Assembly: GCF_932526225.1 (NCBI RefSeq)
Contig: NC_064043.1
Coordinates: forward strand, 12,026,085-12,090,084
Direction of reading: 5' to 3'
Length of the DNA stretch: 64,000 nt
Source of the DNA: Nematostella vectensis
Lineage: Eukaryota; Cnidaria; Anthozoa; Actiniaria; Edwardsiidae
Of the stretch, positions 42,456-56,000 are shown piece by piece (position 1 is the first letter of the stretch; each line of letters begins with the position of its first letter). The notes below the pieces were generated by a model that did not search any database, was not told where the DNA came from, and saw nothing but the letters and a program-made list of their open reading frames with translations. Made by a program: the position numbers and the translations under genes.

Positions 42456-45400
42456 CTGCAATGAATAATCCAGTACAAAGAGTCACAAGTGGCATAACTG
42501 TTTCCTTTGACACAAAATACAAAACTGACCCAGTTTAATAATGTACAAAGACATGCCTGTTTAAAATCATACTATATGTTGACAGCCTTGATTTTCATTA
42601 AAGCTCATCAAGACTTGAAAAAGGGCATTGAGAAAAACTATTGGGCTTTGTTGTAGCTATAATAAGATTTCACCACATTGGCTTGATGCACCACAGACAA
42701 AACAATTGGAAACAAAATAATAGAAACGGAATACAATAGAACACTGAGGTAATCCAGTCAATCGTGTTAGTATTACAAGCTTCTACAGTTCTCAAACCAG
42801 CCTTTGAACGAGGCTAATCTTTCTGAGCCTGTTTTATCAGAGTTACCTTTCACGAAGTAATCACAAACTTTTTTCCTGGGGTCGTTATGTACACGCCACT
42901 CCTGACACGAGTCCGTCGCTTGCTCTTGCGTATTCTCTGTCGCTTGCTCTTGCGTATTCTCTGTTATTTTTATCTTTGGACATTTTGCTATCGACACTGT
43001 GTCCGCTAAAATACGAAAAAAAGTGTTACAGTGAGGACACAGAAAGCGGTTCATGCTTAACAACTTTGACCAATCAGATTCGGCTTGAACACCGTAAACA
43101 TTAAAAAAAAAAATTAGCAAATGAGAAACGCCGGACGTTGTTTTTTTCGACATCTTACGTGTAGTCGACCGTGGGGAACTCGGGCCCGTGCGGGCCTTAA
43201 CGGATAGCTTTTTGGGCAAGATTGCTTTACAGTGCTTTAGAGTTTTGAATATTTCTCATTCACATTTTTACACAGAAATATACCTTAGTTCTGCTGGATA
43301 ATTCTTAGCACAGCGTGTATATCGAAAGTAGTTCCTCTCAAAATATTTACTTTTTGTCTGTCGATTGAGCTTGGGAACACCCTAACCTGATTGGCTGGAT
43401 CGCTATAGCTCAAATGTTTTCGGTGTTCAAACCGAACCTGATTGGTCAAAATTGTTCAGCATGGCCCGCTTTCCATTCCTCACTTTAATTGTTATTTTTC
43501 GCCCAGTCCAAAACGTGCATTGGCTTATGTTACCTTTTTCCATGAAGCAGTTCTCAGTATGTTGTGGCGAGAAGAGTCTGTTCCATTCGCACTCGAGTTG
43601 TTGGCTTGTAGAAGCGACCTTACACTTCATCTGCACGACCTTCAGGTTCGGTGGAGAACCCGACACCGTCAAACACAGACCGGTCTCTTTATTCTGTAGA
43701 GTCGCACAAGTAGTCAGAGTTAGACGTGAGGGCATGACGCAATCAGACACATTCCGGTCTATTATTTCTGTACTATACATTTATTAAGACATATGTAAAA
43801 CTAGACTTATACTATACGAGGGGAAGGAAAGGGAGGGTCAACAAATTAATCTGGGAGGTGTGGGTTTAGGTCTTTGGACTACAAGTTTTTAGACTAAGAG
43901 ACGGGAAAAAAATATTTTATTTTAAAATTGTAAAAGCATTGCGTCAATTGGAAGTTTCTTTGAAGATGCGATTGATAATTTAGAGCGGATGGCCTGTTAA
44001 ATAACGCGGATTCTAATAGGTTCTTTTAACTCTTGTCGGTTGAGGTTTCTGTCGGCCCTTCCGTCGGAAGTAAACTGATGACAATGCCTCTTTCAGGCCT
44101 AAATCTGTGTTGCTATGATCTGCTACAACTCACCATCAATTCTCCCGTGAGCGTATAAAGCCACAAGGTCGCGTCGCCTTCGCACGCTGCCATCGGTAAA
44201 TGTGAGCCCTCGGTTTCACCTGAACTCTTCATACACATCTCACTCCCAACATTCTGAATTCTGAATGGAGCTAGTTTAACAAAGAAAAAAAACTTCTAAG
44301 AAAAACCTTATGTGTCAATACACTGACTATGCATCCGGTTGTCCATAGCGGGCAAAACCAGGAATTCTCAAAAGTAGGGGAAAAGGAGCGGGATGAGGGC
44401 CACATATAGGGTCTTATCCAGAATACTATTTTTAAATAGAACCTTAAACGGCTCACCAGCTCACTTGCTGTCACGCAGTTTATAATTATGAGATAACCAT
44501 ATATTCATGGCCCTTTGGTTAATTATGTATTTTGTATTCCGCCTTTTACAGTGAAACCACAATTACAGGTTTGATAGCTTCATTTGCGAGACGACTTGAC
44601 CTGACTTGGGCTCGAACGCTGGTCTTCTTGCTTGAGTATTAAAGCTCGTGCCATTAAGATATCGCGTTACTATCTATGACCATAGCCTTATCCGCAGGCA
44701 ACTCTATACTCTGTAAAGGCCTTTATTCAGATTCGGGAATCCTGTGTTTGTTATTTTAGGGCGCGGTGGACTGGTACAGAGGGTGGAGAGGAGAGGGAGC
44801 TTTTCTTCGCCCTCCTCCCCCCTGCGTTATTTACCGCCTCTATTCGCCACAGGAACCCCGCATCGAAAAAACGCTTTTCCTTTATGATGAGAAGACATGC
44901 GTGCGGAGGAGGCTACTATGACCAGAACATTGAGCATGTGGTGGGGTGCAATAGGGGACTTGCGCTAAGAGATCACGTGACCTTTTGGGTGGCAAATTCA
45001 AGCCAAAATAATCACAGAAATTGCTGCGGTCGTTACGCCAGAGAACGACGAAAAATAAAATCCTTAAATGAAAATAAACCTTTCGTAAGCGCTGAATAAT
45101 TTTCGTTTTGTTGCTGTTATTTTGCCGCTAAAAGCCTGAGCGCGCGCTAATTTGCCAGCCAAACATTGCCCCATCCCCTGCTACGGCCCTGTAGTACAGT
45201 AATGTTTGAAAGCTATGATTGCTTTTTGCCACAGGACACTGGAACTTTGCCTTGTTCTTGCACAGAAGACTTAATCTTACTTCATCAACTATACATATGT
45301 TTTACCGTTGTGGCTGATCGAGGGTTTATTTACTTGTATAACCCTACCGGAAATGACGTAATCAGCCTCGTTGCCCGGATTGTCGTATAAGGGCTTGCTG

Positions 45401-48400
45401 AACCTCGGAGAGACGATCTTCTTGAATTCCTCTACTGCTCTACTTGCGATGATAAGGGCCATTTTCTTAAGGTTGTCAAGGCTTAGAGTCACGTCAAACA
45501 CCCGGCGCACCTGTAAAGAAATATTTACTATGCTTATTATCTATACATTCATATTCACAACATGCCCGCTCTTAGCCCCTCTGCGAACGGCGCCAAAATC
45601 TACCAGCATTACCCTAAAGCTCCGTGTAGACAGTGCCAAAATCGGTCAGCATTACCCTAAAGTCCCGTGCAAACAGCGCCAACATCGGCTAGTATAACCC
45701 CAAAGCCCCATGTAAACGGCGCCAAAATATGTCAACATTACCCCAAAGCCCCGTGTAAACAGCGCCAAAATCGGTCTGCATTGCTCTAAAGCCCCGTGTA
45801 AACAGCGCCAAAATCATCGGTTAGCACACGCCGACTTCCTGCACTGACCACTGGACTAATGAAATCTTTCCGAATTATTTCACAGGCATCTTCAATTTTA
45901 GTACTAGCATTGTTAGGCCAGTAGAGCTTGCTGCTTGCAATGTTTTCGCTCTCTGCACGGGGCATAAGAACCATGTGCATATAAAGGTTTAAATTCACTG
46001 ACAGATGCACGGCCTTAGTCCCCATGAAGGTACAAAAAAAAAAGAGACGCGGCCCTTTTGGGGATTCTGCTGGTCGCCACTACGTCGCCATCGTACCAAG
46101 CATAATTGCGAAAGGTAAGGGGATATGCTACCATTGTAACGTAAATACAGCAACATAATCACCATCGAGTTGATCATGATTATCAATCTCATTTTTGAAC
46201 GTAGAATACGGTGAACATCTTTTGTTGTTGTTTACAATAGAAAATACAGCGGTTTATTTGCAAGGAAACTTTAACATAACAAACGACGATAAAAGTCTGA
46301 TTAGTTACTTGCGTCAATTACACAATAGAAATGTTTTTTTAGTCACTCGTTTTTGTGAAGAATCGTAAAATAGCGGATGATTGGCCTTCTTTAAAGCGAA
46401 GTTAGTAGTCGTACCTTACCCCCCCTCCCCCTTTCAATTCCACAGGGGGCCCAGTCTCTGTCAATGAGTAATTTTAACCTACCGGCTCATTGACCGTTGT
46501 TAGAGGGGACATATGGAGTTGTTACTTTATGCAAGTATTCTTCCATAAAAATGTAATAAATTCAATCCAACTTGATGTAGTACTTGTAGTTGTCTATTAT
46601 TTACACGTTATAGCAATTAAGAGCGCATTTGGGGCCGCTTTAGCGCTGTTCGGTGAAATTTAGAATTCCCTCTATCACTCCCACTATAGTTCAAATTACT
46701 CATTGACAGAGCTTGGGCTACCTGTGGCCAAACGTACCATTGATAGTAATTTTGTTAGCAAGGACAAGCTAATTATATTGTGGCTTTGAATGCTTGAGAG
46801 TCAAAGGTATTACCTGGAATATTGTCACGTCCGCCTTCGCCGAAACACTAGCTTTGAGTGCAGAAGAAAGTTCCGTTTGGAAAGATATTGAGTTGAGGGT
46901 GAACGTATCTGCTAATTTCGCTTGCGCCTTTTGCACCCAGTAGAAGCCTTGCTCTATGAAGTGTAAGGATTTCTGGGCGAAATCCAGGGATTTACAGACG
47001 CCTTTAGTAATCTGAGATGTCATTTTGCAAGATGCTGTAATAAAAAAAAGCTTGTAATGAGACCTGGACTAGATACGTACACAAAGTCAAAACAACATTC
47101 TTGCTGATAATAGCTAACGGTGAGGGAAGTAATGATTCTAAAAACAATTCTAGAAGGGAATAATATAGAAATTGTTTACTGTTACCTTTGCAGAATTTCT
47201 TCGATCCACCGCAGATTTTTTTTGCTATTTTAGTGCACAGATATTTGCCAACAAATCTCTTTTTTCGCACGTGACTTCTGACTTCATCTCTGATGTAATC
47301 TGTGAAAGGCTCGGTACTCCTCCGCTTCCTTTGCTGCTTTTTACTTACAGCAACAAGGAACTGCTTGCTGACATCCTTAACCCAGCGCCCTGTTGCAAAT
47401 AGATCGTTTTCACGATGTTGCTTATGCATCCGAAATGCCACAAACTGACGGGTCAGCTGATCCAAATTGCGGACGAAGGGGCATTTGACTCTGACGCCAA
47501 TTTAACTATAGCACTCTGTTATAATTTTCTATAGCTTAGTCTGTGAAATCCGCTTCGTTTTACTCCATTGTAGATCAGCTGTGGCCCGCCATGATTACTT
47601 GCGTCTTGCAATAAGAAATCTCCAAATGTCAAACTCACATTCTCGGAAACCTAGGTCAAAGGCGCGAGAACGCGGCGGAACAAGGCCGACGGTGGGAGAG
47701 AAAATTCACGAGAATTCCCGTCCCCTTCCCCCTCCGCCGTCTCGCTCTCGCGCCTGGTTACGCTGACCGCGACGCCCTGGGTAGTCAAGGATGCCAAACT
47801 TACACCATGATAAAAACAGAAATTATTGCTCCCTTCAAACCAGAGAGCGAAGTAATAATAAATCCTTTGAATAAAAGCAATTCTTTACTGACTTTTTACT
47901 TTCTGACTGATTTGTTAGCGCTTTGTTGTTTTCATTTTGTCGCCACAAGCCGGAGGGATGGCAGTTGGTTGAAATTTTATACCCTAAAATATGGGACCCG
48001 TCTACACCCCCGTCTACTTTATGGAAGGTCCCCTCCACTGGGGGGATATACGTACCTCCTTTATCGACAGCCTTCCCAATGTAGTTCTTGAATTCGTCAT
48101 AAGCTTCGTTACACGCACTCGTCACTTGACTGCAAACGATCTTCTGACACAAGTCGCAGTGTGTGGCAACACTTTTCTTACAGTTCTCCTTCTCCACTCG
48201 AACTTTTTCTGTAGCTGCTTGTAACTTGGTTCGGGCATTTTCGATCAAACCGGACACATCGGCCTTGGTGCCATTTTGAAGCTAAGATGAAAATGTAAAA
48301 AAACAATGTCATTTAGACTTTCTGTAAGATAATATACGCAGTTTTTGTTTTGGCAGGCTTTCACTTCTACTTTTCGTGCGATTTTGTGAAATTAGTGAAA

Positions 48401-51400
48401 ATGGCCAAATATGATTTATAGCTAAAAGGTTCAGCAGTCACAGGGCCATATACTTGAGGTGGTGGGCAAACGGAAAACATACCAGGCCAAGCAATTGCTA
48501 CGGATTTTGTTGATAATTCTAGCGCTGTTAGGCATTGTTTGGATGATGTGTAAGGCATAGCCAAACAACACGGAAGCGCTTTGGAGGTCATACTTACAGT
48601 CACTGTAGCTATTGTAACATTTGCTGTAAACGATATGCCTTTGAATCCGAATGAACTCTTTGCATTCTTGTCATCTTTTGTTGTCGACTTATCTGACCCG
48701 TAGGCTCCTTTCACCAACACCGACAGAGTCAGCGAGTTTAGGATAGTGAAGGAAAACTCAGCTTGGATTGCAGACGGTTTGAAAATAAACGAGATGCCCG
48801 TCTTTATGCCAAACACGTTCATTGCTCCTTGGAGGGTAATCTACAAAGAGATTGGGTGATCAGGTTTTTTTTTTAATTTTTTCATCATCACATTGTAGAC
48901 AACTGTAGCAAGCATTATCAGTATCATCATCAAACATAGCAACAATTACCAACATCATCATCATCATCGTCATTTGTATCATCCATAGCGACCACCATCT
49001 AAATACACATCAATGTAATGATAATAGTCTGTTACATATAAATCAAGGCTCAGGTCAACATGTAATCAAAACAATAATCTTAACAATCTCTCTCTTAATA
49101 TCACCTACAACCACAACCACCACTATCATCATATTCATTATTAGATAAACAACGATCACCAATACCCCTTTCATCAACACGGAAGGTCCATGCCAACACT
49201 CCCGGTGGTGAGGCCCTTGTTATCTGATCCCGCATTAAATCCTTCCACCCTATGAATGCTGTGCATTTAGATGCCGTTAAGGACAGAGCAAAAAAATTGC
49301 AAGAAATTTTCCAATTCTCAATATGTAAGCTCAAGAATCCGCATACAAGGAGTTTCTCTGACCAAAAACTTAATTCCAAATTTTAAAGAAATTTAGAAGA
49401 TATGAAATTTAGATATAAGCAAGCAAAGTTGGCTTAATTTCTGATCAGAGCCCGAGTCGGACTTGTCGGACTTGTCCCTAAAAACGAGGAGAATTCATTC
49501 ATTCATTCATTTGAAAATTGCACTTCAAGCCACATATCTCGAAGACGAAACCATTAGAAAAAAACACTTTTTGGTATGTTGGTTTACATAACATATGGAA
49601 ACTCTATGCAAAAATTCAAGTTTACCAAAGTTAACCAGACCTTACTTTGGGAAAACTTGCCTTTTTTTTTTTGCTCTGTCGCCGTAAAGAGAATTCCTAT
49701 TTTACCTCGGCGGAGAGTGGCGTCCTCGTGACGTTGACCTTAAACCTCGGCCCGCTTTTTTCATCTTGGATGCTTTTAAATATCTTAACATCTCCCGGAA
49801 GCGATATTACACCTAAAGTCACGTCGACACTTATCACCTATAGATAAACAAAGAAAGAAGATCATTGTCGACACATAGATATAAAACGGTGGATTAACTG
49901 TCCCTAAAATCGAAATAAGGAATACTTGATACGGAGAGGAATAATATCACTTGCAATACAGGTGTTTTTATGAAGCATTCATGCTTTGTGGGCAATTATA
50001 AATGATACACATATTTATTTTCCCGACAGTTGTATGGGTGTATCCCACTAAAGGGAACTTACATCTGTACTGAGTTGAAGTATAAGTGCCGTACTGAAGC
50101 CGAGGAGATTGATTTTCCCGTTGATGTAAAGGCCTTTCATTACCTTGGTGGACTTCCCGGCAAACTGAATAGTCTGCTCTTTAAAAGCAAACGATACCTG
50201 TATGGTAAAAGAGAATAAGCAGGTAAAGATGGAAGAGCGATGGGAATAAACATATTGAAAAGGAGAAGAGCAAAGAGAATAAACAGGTTGAAAGGGAAGA
50301 GCGAAGGGAATAAGCAGGTTGAGAGGGAAGAGCTAAGGAAATAAGCAGGTTGAGAGAGAAAAGCGAAGGGAATAAGCAGTTTGAGGGAGAAGAGCGAAGG
50401 GAATAAGCAGGTTAGGAGGGGAGAGGGTAGGGAATAAGCAGGTTGAGAGGGAAGAGCTAAGGAAATAAGCAGGTTGAGAGAGAAAAGCGAAGGGAATAAG
50501 CAGGTTGAGAGGAGAGCGAAGGCAAAAAGCAGGTTTGGAGGGAAGAGCGAATGGAATAAGCAGGTTGAGAGTGAAGAGAGAAGGGAATATGCAGGTTGAG
50601 AGTGAAGAGCGAATGGAATAAGCAGGTTGAGAGGGAAGAGCGAAGGGAATATGCAGGTTGAGAGTGAAGAGCGAAAGGAATAAGCAGGTTTGGAGGGAAA
50701 AGCAAAGAGAATAAGCAGGTTGGGAGGGAAAAGCGAAGAGAATAAGCAGGTTGAGAGGGAAGAGCGAAGGGAATAAGCAGGTTGAGAGGGAAGAGCGAAG
50801 GGAATAAGCAGGTTGAGAGGGAAGAGCGAAGGGAATAAGCAGTTTGAGGGAGAAGAGCGAAGGGAATAAGCAGGTTGGGAGGGGAGAGGGTAGGGAATGA
50901 GCAGGTTGAGAGGGAAGAGCGAAGGGAATAAGCAGGTTGAGAGGGAAGAGCGAAGGGAATAAGCAGGTTGGGAGGGAAGAGGGTAGGGAATAAGCAGGTT
51001 GAGAGGGAAGAGCGAAGGGAATAAGCAGGTTGAGAGGGAAGAGCGAAGGAAATAAGCAGGTTGAGAGGGAAGGGCGAATGGAATAAGTAGGTTGATAGGA
51101 AAGAGCGAAGGGAATAAGCAGGTTGAGAGGGAAGGGCGAAGGGAATAAGCAGGTTGAAAGGGAAGAGCGAAGGAAATAAGCAGGTTGAGAGGGAAGAGCG
51201 AATGGAATAAGCAGGTTGAGAGGGAAGAGCGAAGGGAATAAGCAGGTTGAGAGGGAAGAGCGAAGGGAATAAGCAGGTTGAGAGGGAAGAGCGAATGGAA
51301 TAAGCAGGTTGAGAGGGAAGAGCGAAGGGAATAAGCAGGTTGAGGGAGAAGAGCGAAGGGAATAAGCAGGTTGGGAGGGAAGAGGGTAGGGAATAAGCAG

Positions 51401-53013
51401 GTTGAGAGGGAAGAGCAATAGGAATAAGCAGGTTGAGAGGGAAGGGCGAAGGGAATAAGCAGGTTGAGGGAGAAGAGCGAATGGAATAAGTAGGTTGATA
51501 GGAAAGAGCGAAGGAAATAAGCAGGTTGAGAGGGAAAGCGAATCGTTGAGGGGGGGGGGGACTAAATAGGGGTGACTTTTTAAAAAGGGATGCGACTAAT
51601 TCTAAAGACACAAATTAATAGATTAACGAGTAAAGGGGTGTGTGTCTGTCCATCACCCTCCCCCTTCAACATGTTGGGAAAGTGTGGAAGAGACTAGGGA
51701 GATAGTTGGGGGTAGAGTTGATGATGATTAGGGGGGGGGCTAAAAGCGGTACACATATCACATACCACCACGCCCTCCTCAAACCCTGTGTCGGCCAATC
51801 TTTTTGGCAACTGTAGTTTGGAGTCCAGCATACGGAAAACTTTCCCGAAGGTCACAGCTTTTAAACTGCCGTAGAAATACGTATTTGTTATGTCCGTTGG
51901 TGAGAGCTGTACATTCGCCGCGGCCTGGAGACACGATCCCTACAAACATAAAACAAGGACTTGGGTTATCTTAACGCTTTCATAGTGCAGCACGTGCTAC
52001 CAGCAAGAGAAAAGTTTAAGAAACTAAGCCAATCACGCACGCAAGGATCGCAAATATGATTGACACGAGCTTAAAATATCAGGGAGAATTTCCGAGGTGC
52101 TAAGAGATGGGTACTGAAGCATTTGTTTGGTTCCGCACACTTCACAAAACGGACAAGGTGGCCACGCTAGCGTGCGTCGGAATGTACGGAAATGTTACGC
52201 TTAAAAGAAAATACATACATAAAACACACGCAACCAGTATACACCTATTTCAATGAAGGTTGCACCCGCGAATCGATGTATCATAACGCGCGGTGGATTA
52301 TGGGTAACGTAAAGATGGCTGAATCCTGGTCTCTCAAAGTGGAGGTACAAACCTGTGTTTGTTTTTATTTACGCTTATTTTATGATTTATTTGATACCCA
52401 TGATGCACTGCGGATTAGGACACAGATTCTCATTTGAATCCTTATTTGAAACCCCATTTGAAATAGGTATATACAGGGGCTCATAAGTAGGGGCAATCTC
52501 ATCTGTATTATATAAGTGTCACGTGATACTAGCAGTATCAAACACCTTATGAATGATAATATAGCCTCTCAGCAAGAAAATTTCGAGATCAAAACAAATG
52601 ATCACTTATTTCCGAATTTATTGCTTTGCAAGAGCAAGAAAAAAATGTCCTCGTAACAAAGTTTGAGTCCACTTATGGAGAAATAAATAGTTAAAGGCTA
52701 GTGAGCAAATGTTTTTGTCTGTGGCTAAAAGGGTTCAGAAATTAGGAGGCATATGACGACGTAGGTTGACTTTGAAAAGCAAGCGTCGTTTTCCCCCTTC
52801 TCGGCCGCCATTTTGGATTCCTTGAGACAAAGTCAATTTTTCCGCCCTCTCATCTGATTGGCTAATCCGCGCGTCTAAAAATAGCCTGATCCTAGGAAAC
52901 GCCGTGACACCTATATAGTACCAGAATATGGGGAAGTTGATTGCCCCTACTTATGAGCCCCTGGTATATATCATCATCATCATCATCATCGTCGTCGTCG
53001 TCGTCATCGTCAA

Positions 53014-53048
<35 letters not shown>

Positions 53049-56000
53049 ACATCATTATATGGCTTTTAATCAAATTAAGTATTCAGTTACCGTGGCAGCG
53101 AAGTCTTCGGCGAAGAAGCAGTCTCTGCCGAGTATTACGGTACCACTGAGGGCTATCTTACTAGGCAGACCAGTTGCTGTGATACCGATCCTGAAATAAG
53201 GCCTCGCACAGTCACTCTAAATTTTCTTTCCAAGAAAAGTGCTTGGTGCTTGGTGTGAAAGCTCACTTACAATGTTTAATAGAGCTCTACTTTAAGCCCC
53301 GCTCCAGAATTGTACAAAACATACATTACTGTATAAAACTAATTTTCTTAGGCGGTAGAGCTCAAATGGCGATATAACATGCAAAGTAATAAAGACAAAG
53401 TTTAAACGAAGGTAAATAAAAGTTTTGAATAAATCAATAAAACGATTTGTGCCCGAATACGCGTATTCATAAATCTAGTCCATATGTTTTCTTGTATTGT
53501 ACGCTTGGTTTATGCCTGTTCTTGATCACCTGACAGGGTTGTTCAACATCAGAGAGCGCTTATATTGTATATGCCATTTGAAGCTCGCCAGGCTTCGTAA
53601 TCCTCTCCCTCTCTTAACTGAAACCCAAGAGACTATTCCTTACTCGGCGCCGAGTTTGCTATGCAAAGATAGGACACTCCGAAAGCGTTCCTCAAAACAT
53701 CCCCTTTTTTTGCCCCCCCCCCCCCCTCAGCTTCTTGAGCATCTAGATCCAAGAGACTATTCCCTTCATTCCTTAGCCAATGGGCCTTCTATGCAAATAT
53801 AAGACACTCCAAAAGCATCCCCTGCCTTTCTCCCGCCTCTTTTGTGCCCCCTTCTCAGAATTTACATCTAAGATACCATTCCTTACTCGGCTCCCAGGTC
53901 TGCTATGCTTAGATAGGACCTTCCAAAAGCGTTCCTCCATATCCCCGACATCTTGAGCGAAATCACTGTAGTTAGGGTGGAACTTAGCGATAAAGTCCCT
54001 CGCAGAGTGAGCTCGTTCTTTGGCTGAGGAATGTCATCTTTGAATATGTTTCCGTCTATCGGGATGGCCACAGCTATTCCGATACCCGCAGAAAAAGTCA
54101 CCCATTTCTCCAGCTGTAAACAAAAGATAAATTCTAGATTATTGAGTGAATTGTGAAAGTAAATTGGCTTAGGAGCCGGGGAAAAAGGACCTACCTTGAT
54201 AAAGATCTGTACTTCTGATATTCTGGCCTTATTTGTATTGTTCTCATTCTTATCCACCTGCACCATTGCTTTCATCTCAAATCCCGTCATCATGATATTA
54301 CCGGAAAACCTTATCCAGTTGTCTTTACCGATCAGGTGATGCGCGATATTACAGATGGCTCCTTTGCAGGCTTCAGGTAGGCGCATGCGCGCGGCTACAA
54401 ACACCCCTTGCTTGATGGAAGACGCTAACTCCGTCTTGAGTGGTTCGCGAGTGAAGGTTGTATCACTTGAGACGTCAAATCCACCATGAGCGTACGCCAG
54501 GCCAACCTGAAGCAAGTAAACACCATGATTTTGCGTTAGTGAAGAACGAGTACCGACGGAAGGCCGACGGTTGAGCTTTTGTTGCACGACCCATCAAGGC
54601 GCGTAGCGTAAGTAATGAACAAGTACCGAGGGAGTGCCGAAGGATGAGCGATTGGTCCTTTCGACGACAAAAGAAACTTTAGATAGCATACTGGGTGTGG
54701 TGGAAGCACAAAAAACAAATACTGATTCTTATCACCATATCGAGAGTGTCGACATCTAGTCTAGTATTCACGTCCGGTATTCAGGGGCAGATATGGGGGG
54801 GGTATATTTTGTGCATATCAACCCCCCTTTTTGGGTAAAAAAATTGTAAAGACACTTTGTTTGAAGAAAAATAAATGTCTGAGGGACGGTAGGTCCATGT
54901 TCCTTCGCCTGCTTTACTTTGCTGACGCGAAAAATCCAATTCAGCGTGAAGTATTGTAAGATCTGTAGTGACCTACCAAGAACCACTTGATAAGTTATAA
55001 GCCCTCTATCCGGCCATTATCCACCCCCCATTTTGAAATCCTGAATCCGCCCATGGTGTTGTTAATGGGTAGGATGACCCCTATCCCCCACCCCCTGAGG
55101 GATAGCTGTTGGAAGATTTTATACCCAAAAAGAAAGGACGATCACCCACGTCTTCTTTTGTGAAAAAATGAGAACAGTGATACTTTGAATTTGTTTGGAT
55201 TTAGTGCGTCTCACAATGTCAAGTTAAACAAATATAGTTTAGATTAAAAACAAACTGATTCTTACCGTAACATCCCGCATCTCTCCAAACAGTTCCAGGC
55301 CCTTCTTATCCTTGTCTTTTTTCGTACTCTTACTTAACTTCGTCACTATCGTTTCCACCAAGTTTCTGAAAGCTGTCTTATCAGAAGTGAATCCTATCGC
55401 AAAACTTGTCTTCTTGATAGCCTCCACGTAAAAAACGTCCTTCCCCTCCCATGCAAAAGACCCGGATATACGCTTGGTATCGAGGGTCGCCGCTTCCGAC
55501 AAGTCATTGATTGGTACTTTAGCAAGAGCCAGAAGTGTAAGGTGATCAATGACAAATTTAAGGAGTTGGTCTTTTAGGCCAGTAACCGCTGTCGATACTG
55601 GAAATGCGAGGGTGGTCATGATGGTAGCTAGAATAAGTATAGAAAAGGTGTGAAAAATGGAAAATAGTATTGAAAGAAAGAAGTTGTTTTATAAAAAGAA
55701 GTTAGAAACGGGCGTTCTTGAACATGAAAAACCAATAAGATCAACGGATAATTCAAGGTTAGTTCAAGTTGTTCAAGTTGTTCAAGTTGAGGCTTATAGT
55801 TGACGGCCGGCCGAGCGTTTAGCAGATAGGGAGAAAATCTGTTGATAACTGAAAATGAATGCTCTAAATATTCAGTGTGAGGCGCAAGTAATTTCGATGA
55901 CGTATGTTATGCCACTAATGTCACGATTTACTTACTCAACTCTATAGTAGCTTCGGGTTTAAAGGCTTTTAATGAACTATAACAAGGCGTTTTACAAAAC

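Noticed and set aside
45371-45697. 108-codon + strand frame
   Set aside because: Antisense to exon 45348-45510 and to the 43-bp array; the minus-strand frame fits neighbouring splice phases.
50333-51611. 361- and 384-codon Pro/Leu/Ser-rich minus-strand frames
   Set aside because: Overlapping frames of one 31-bp minisatellite with no stops in any phase, lying inside an intron of the large gene.
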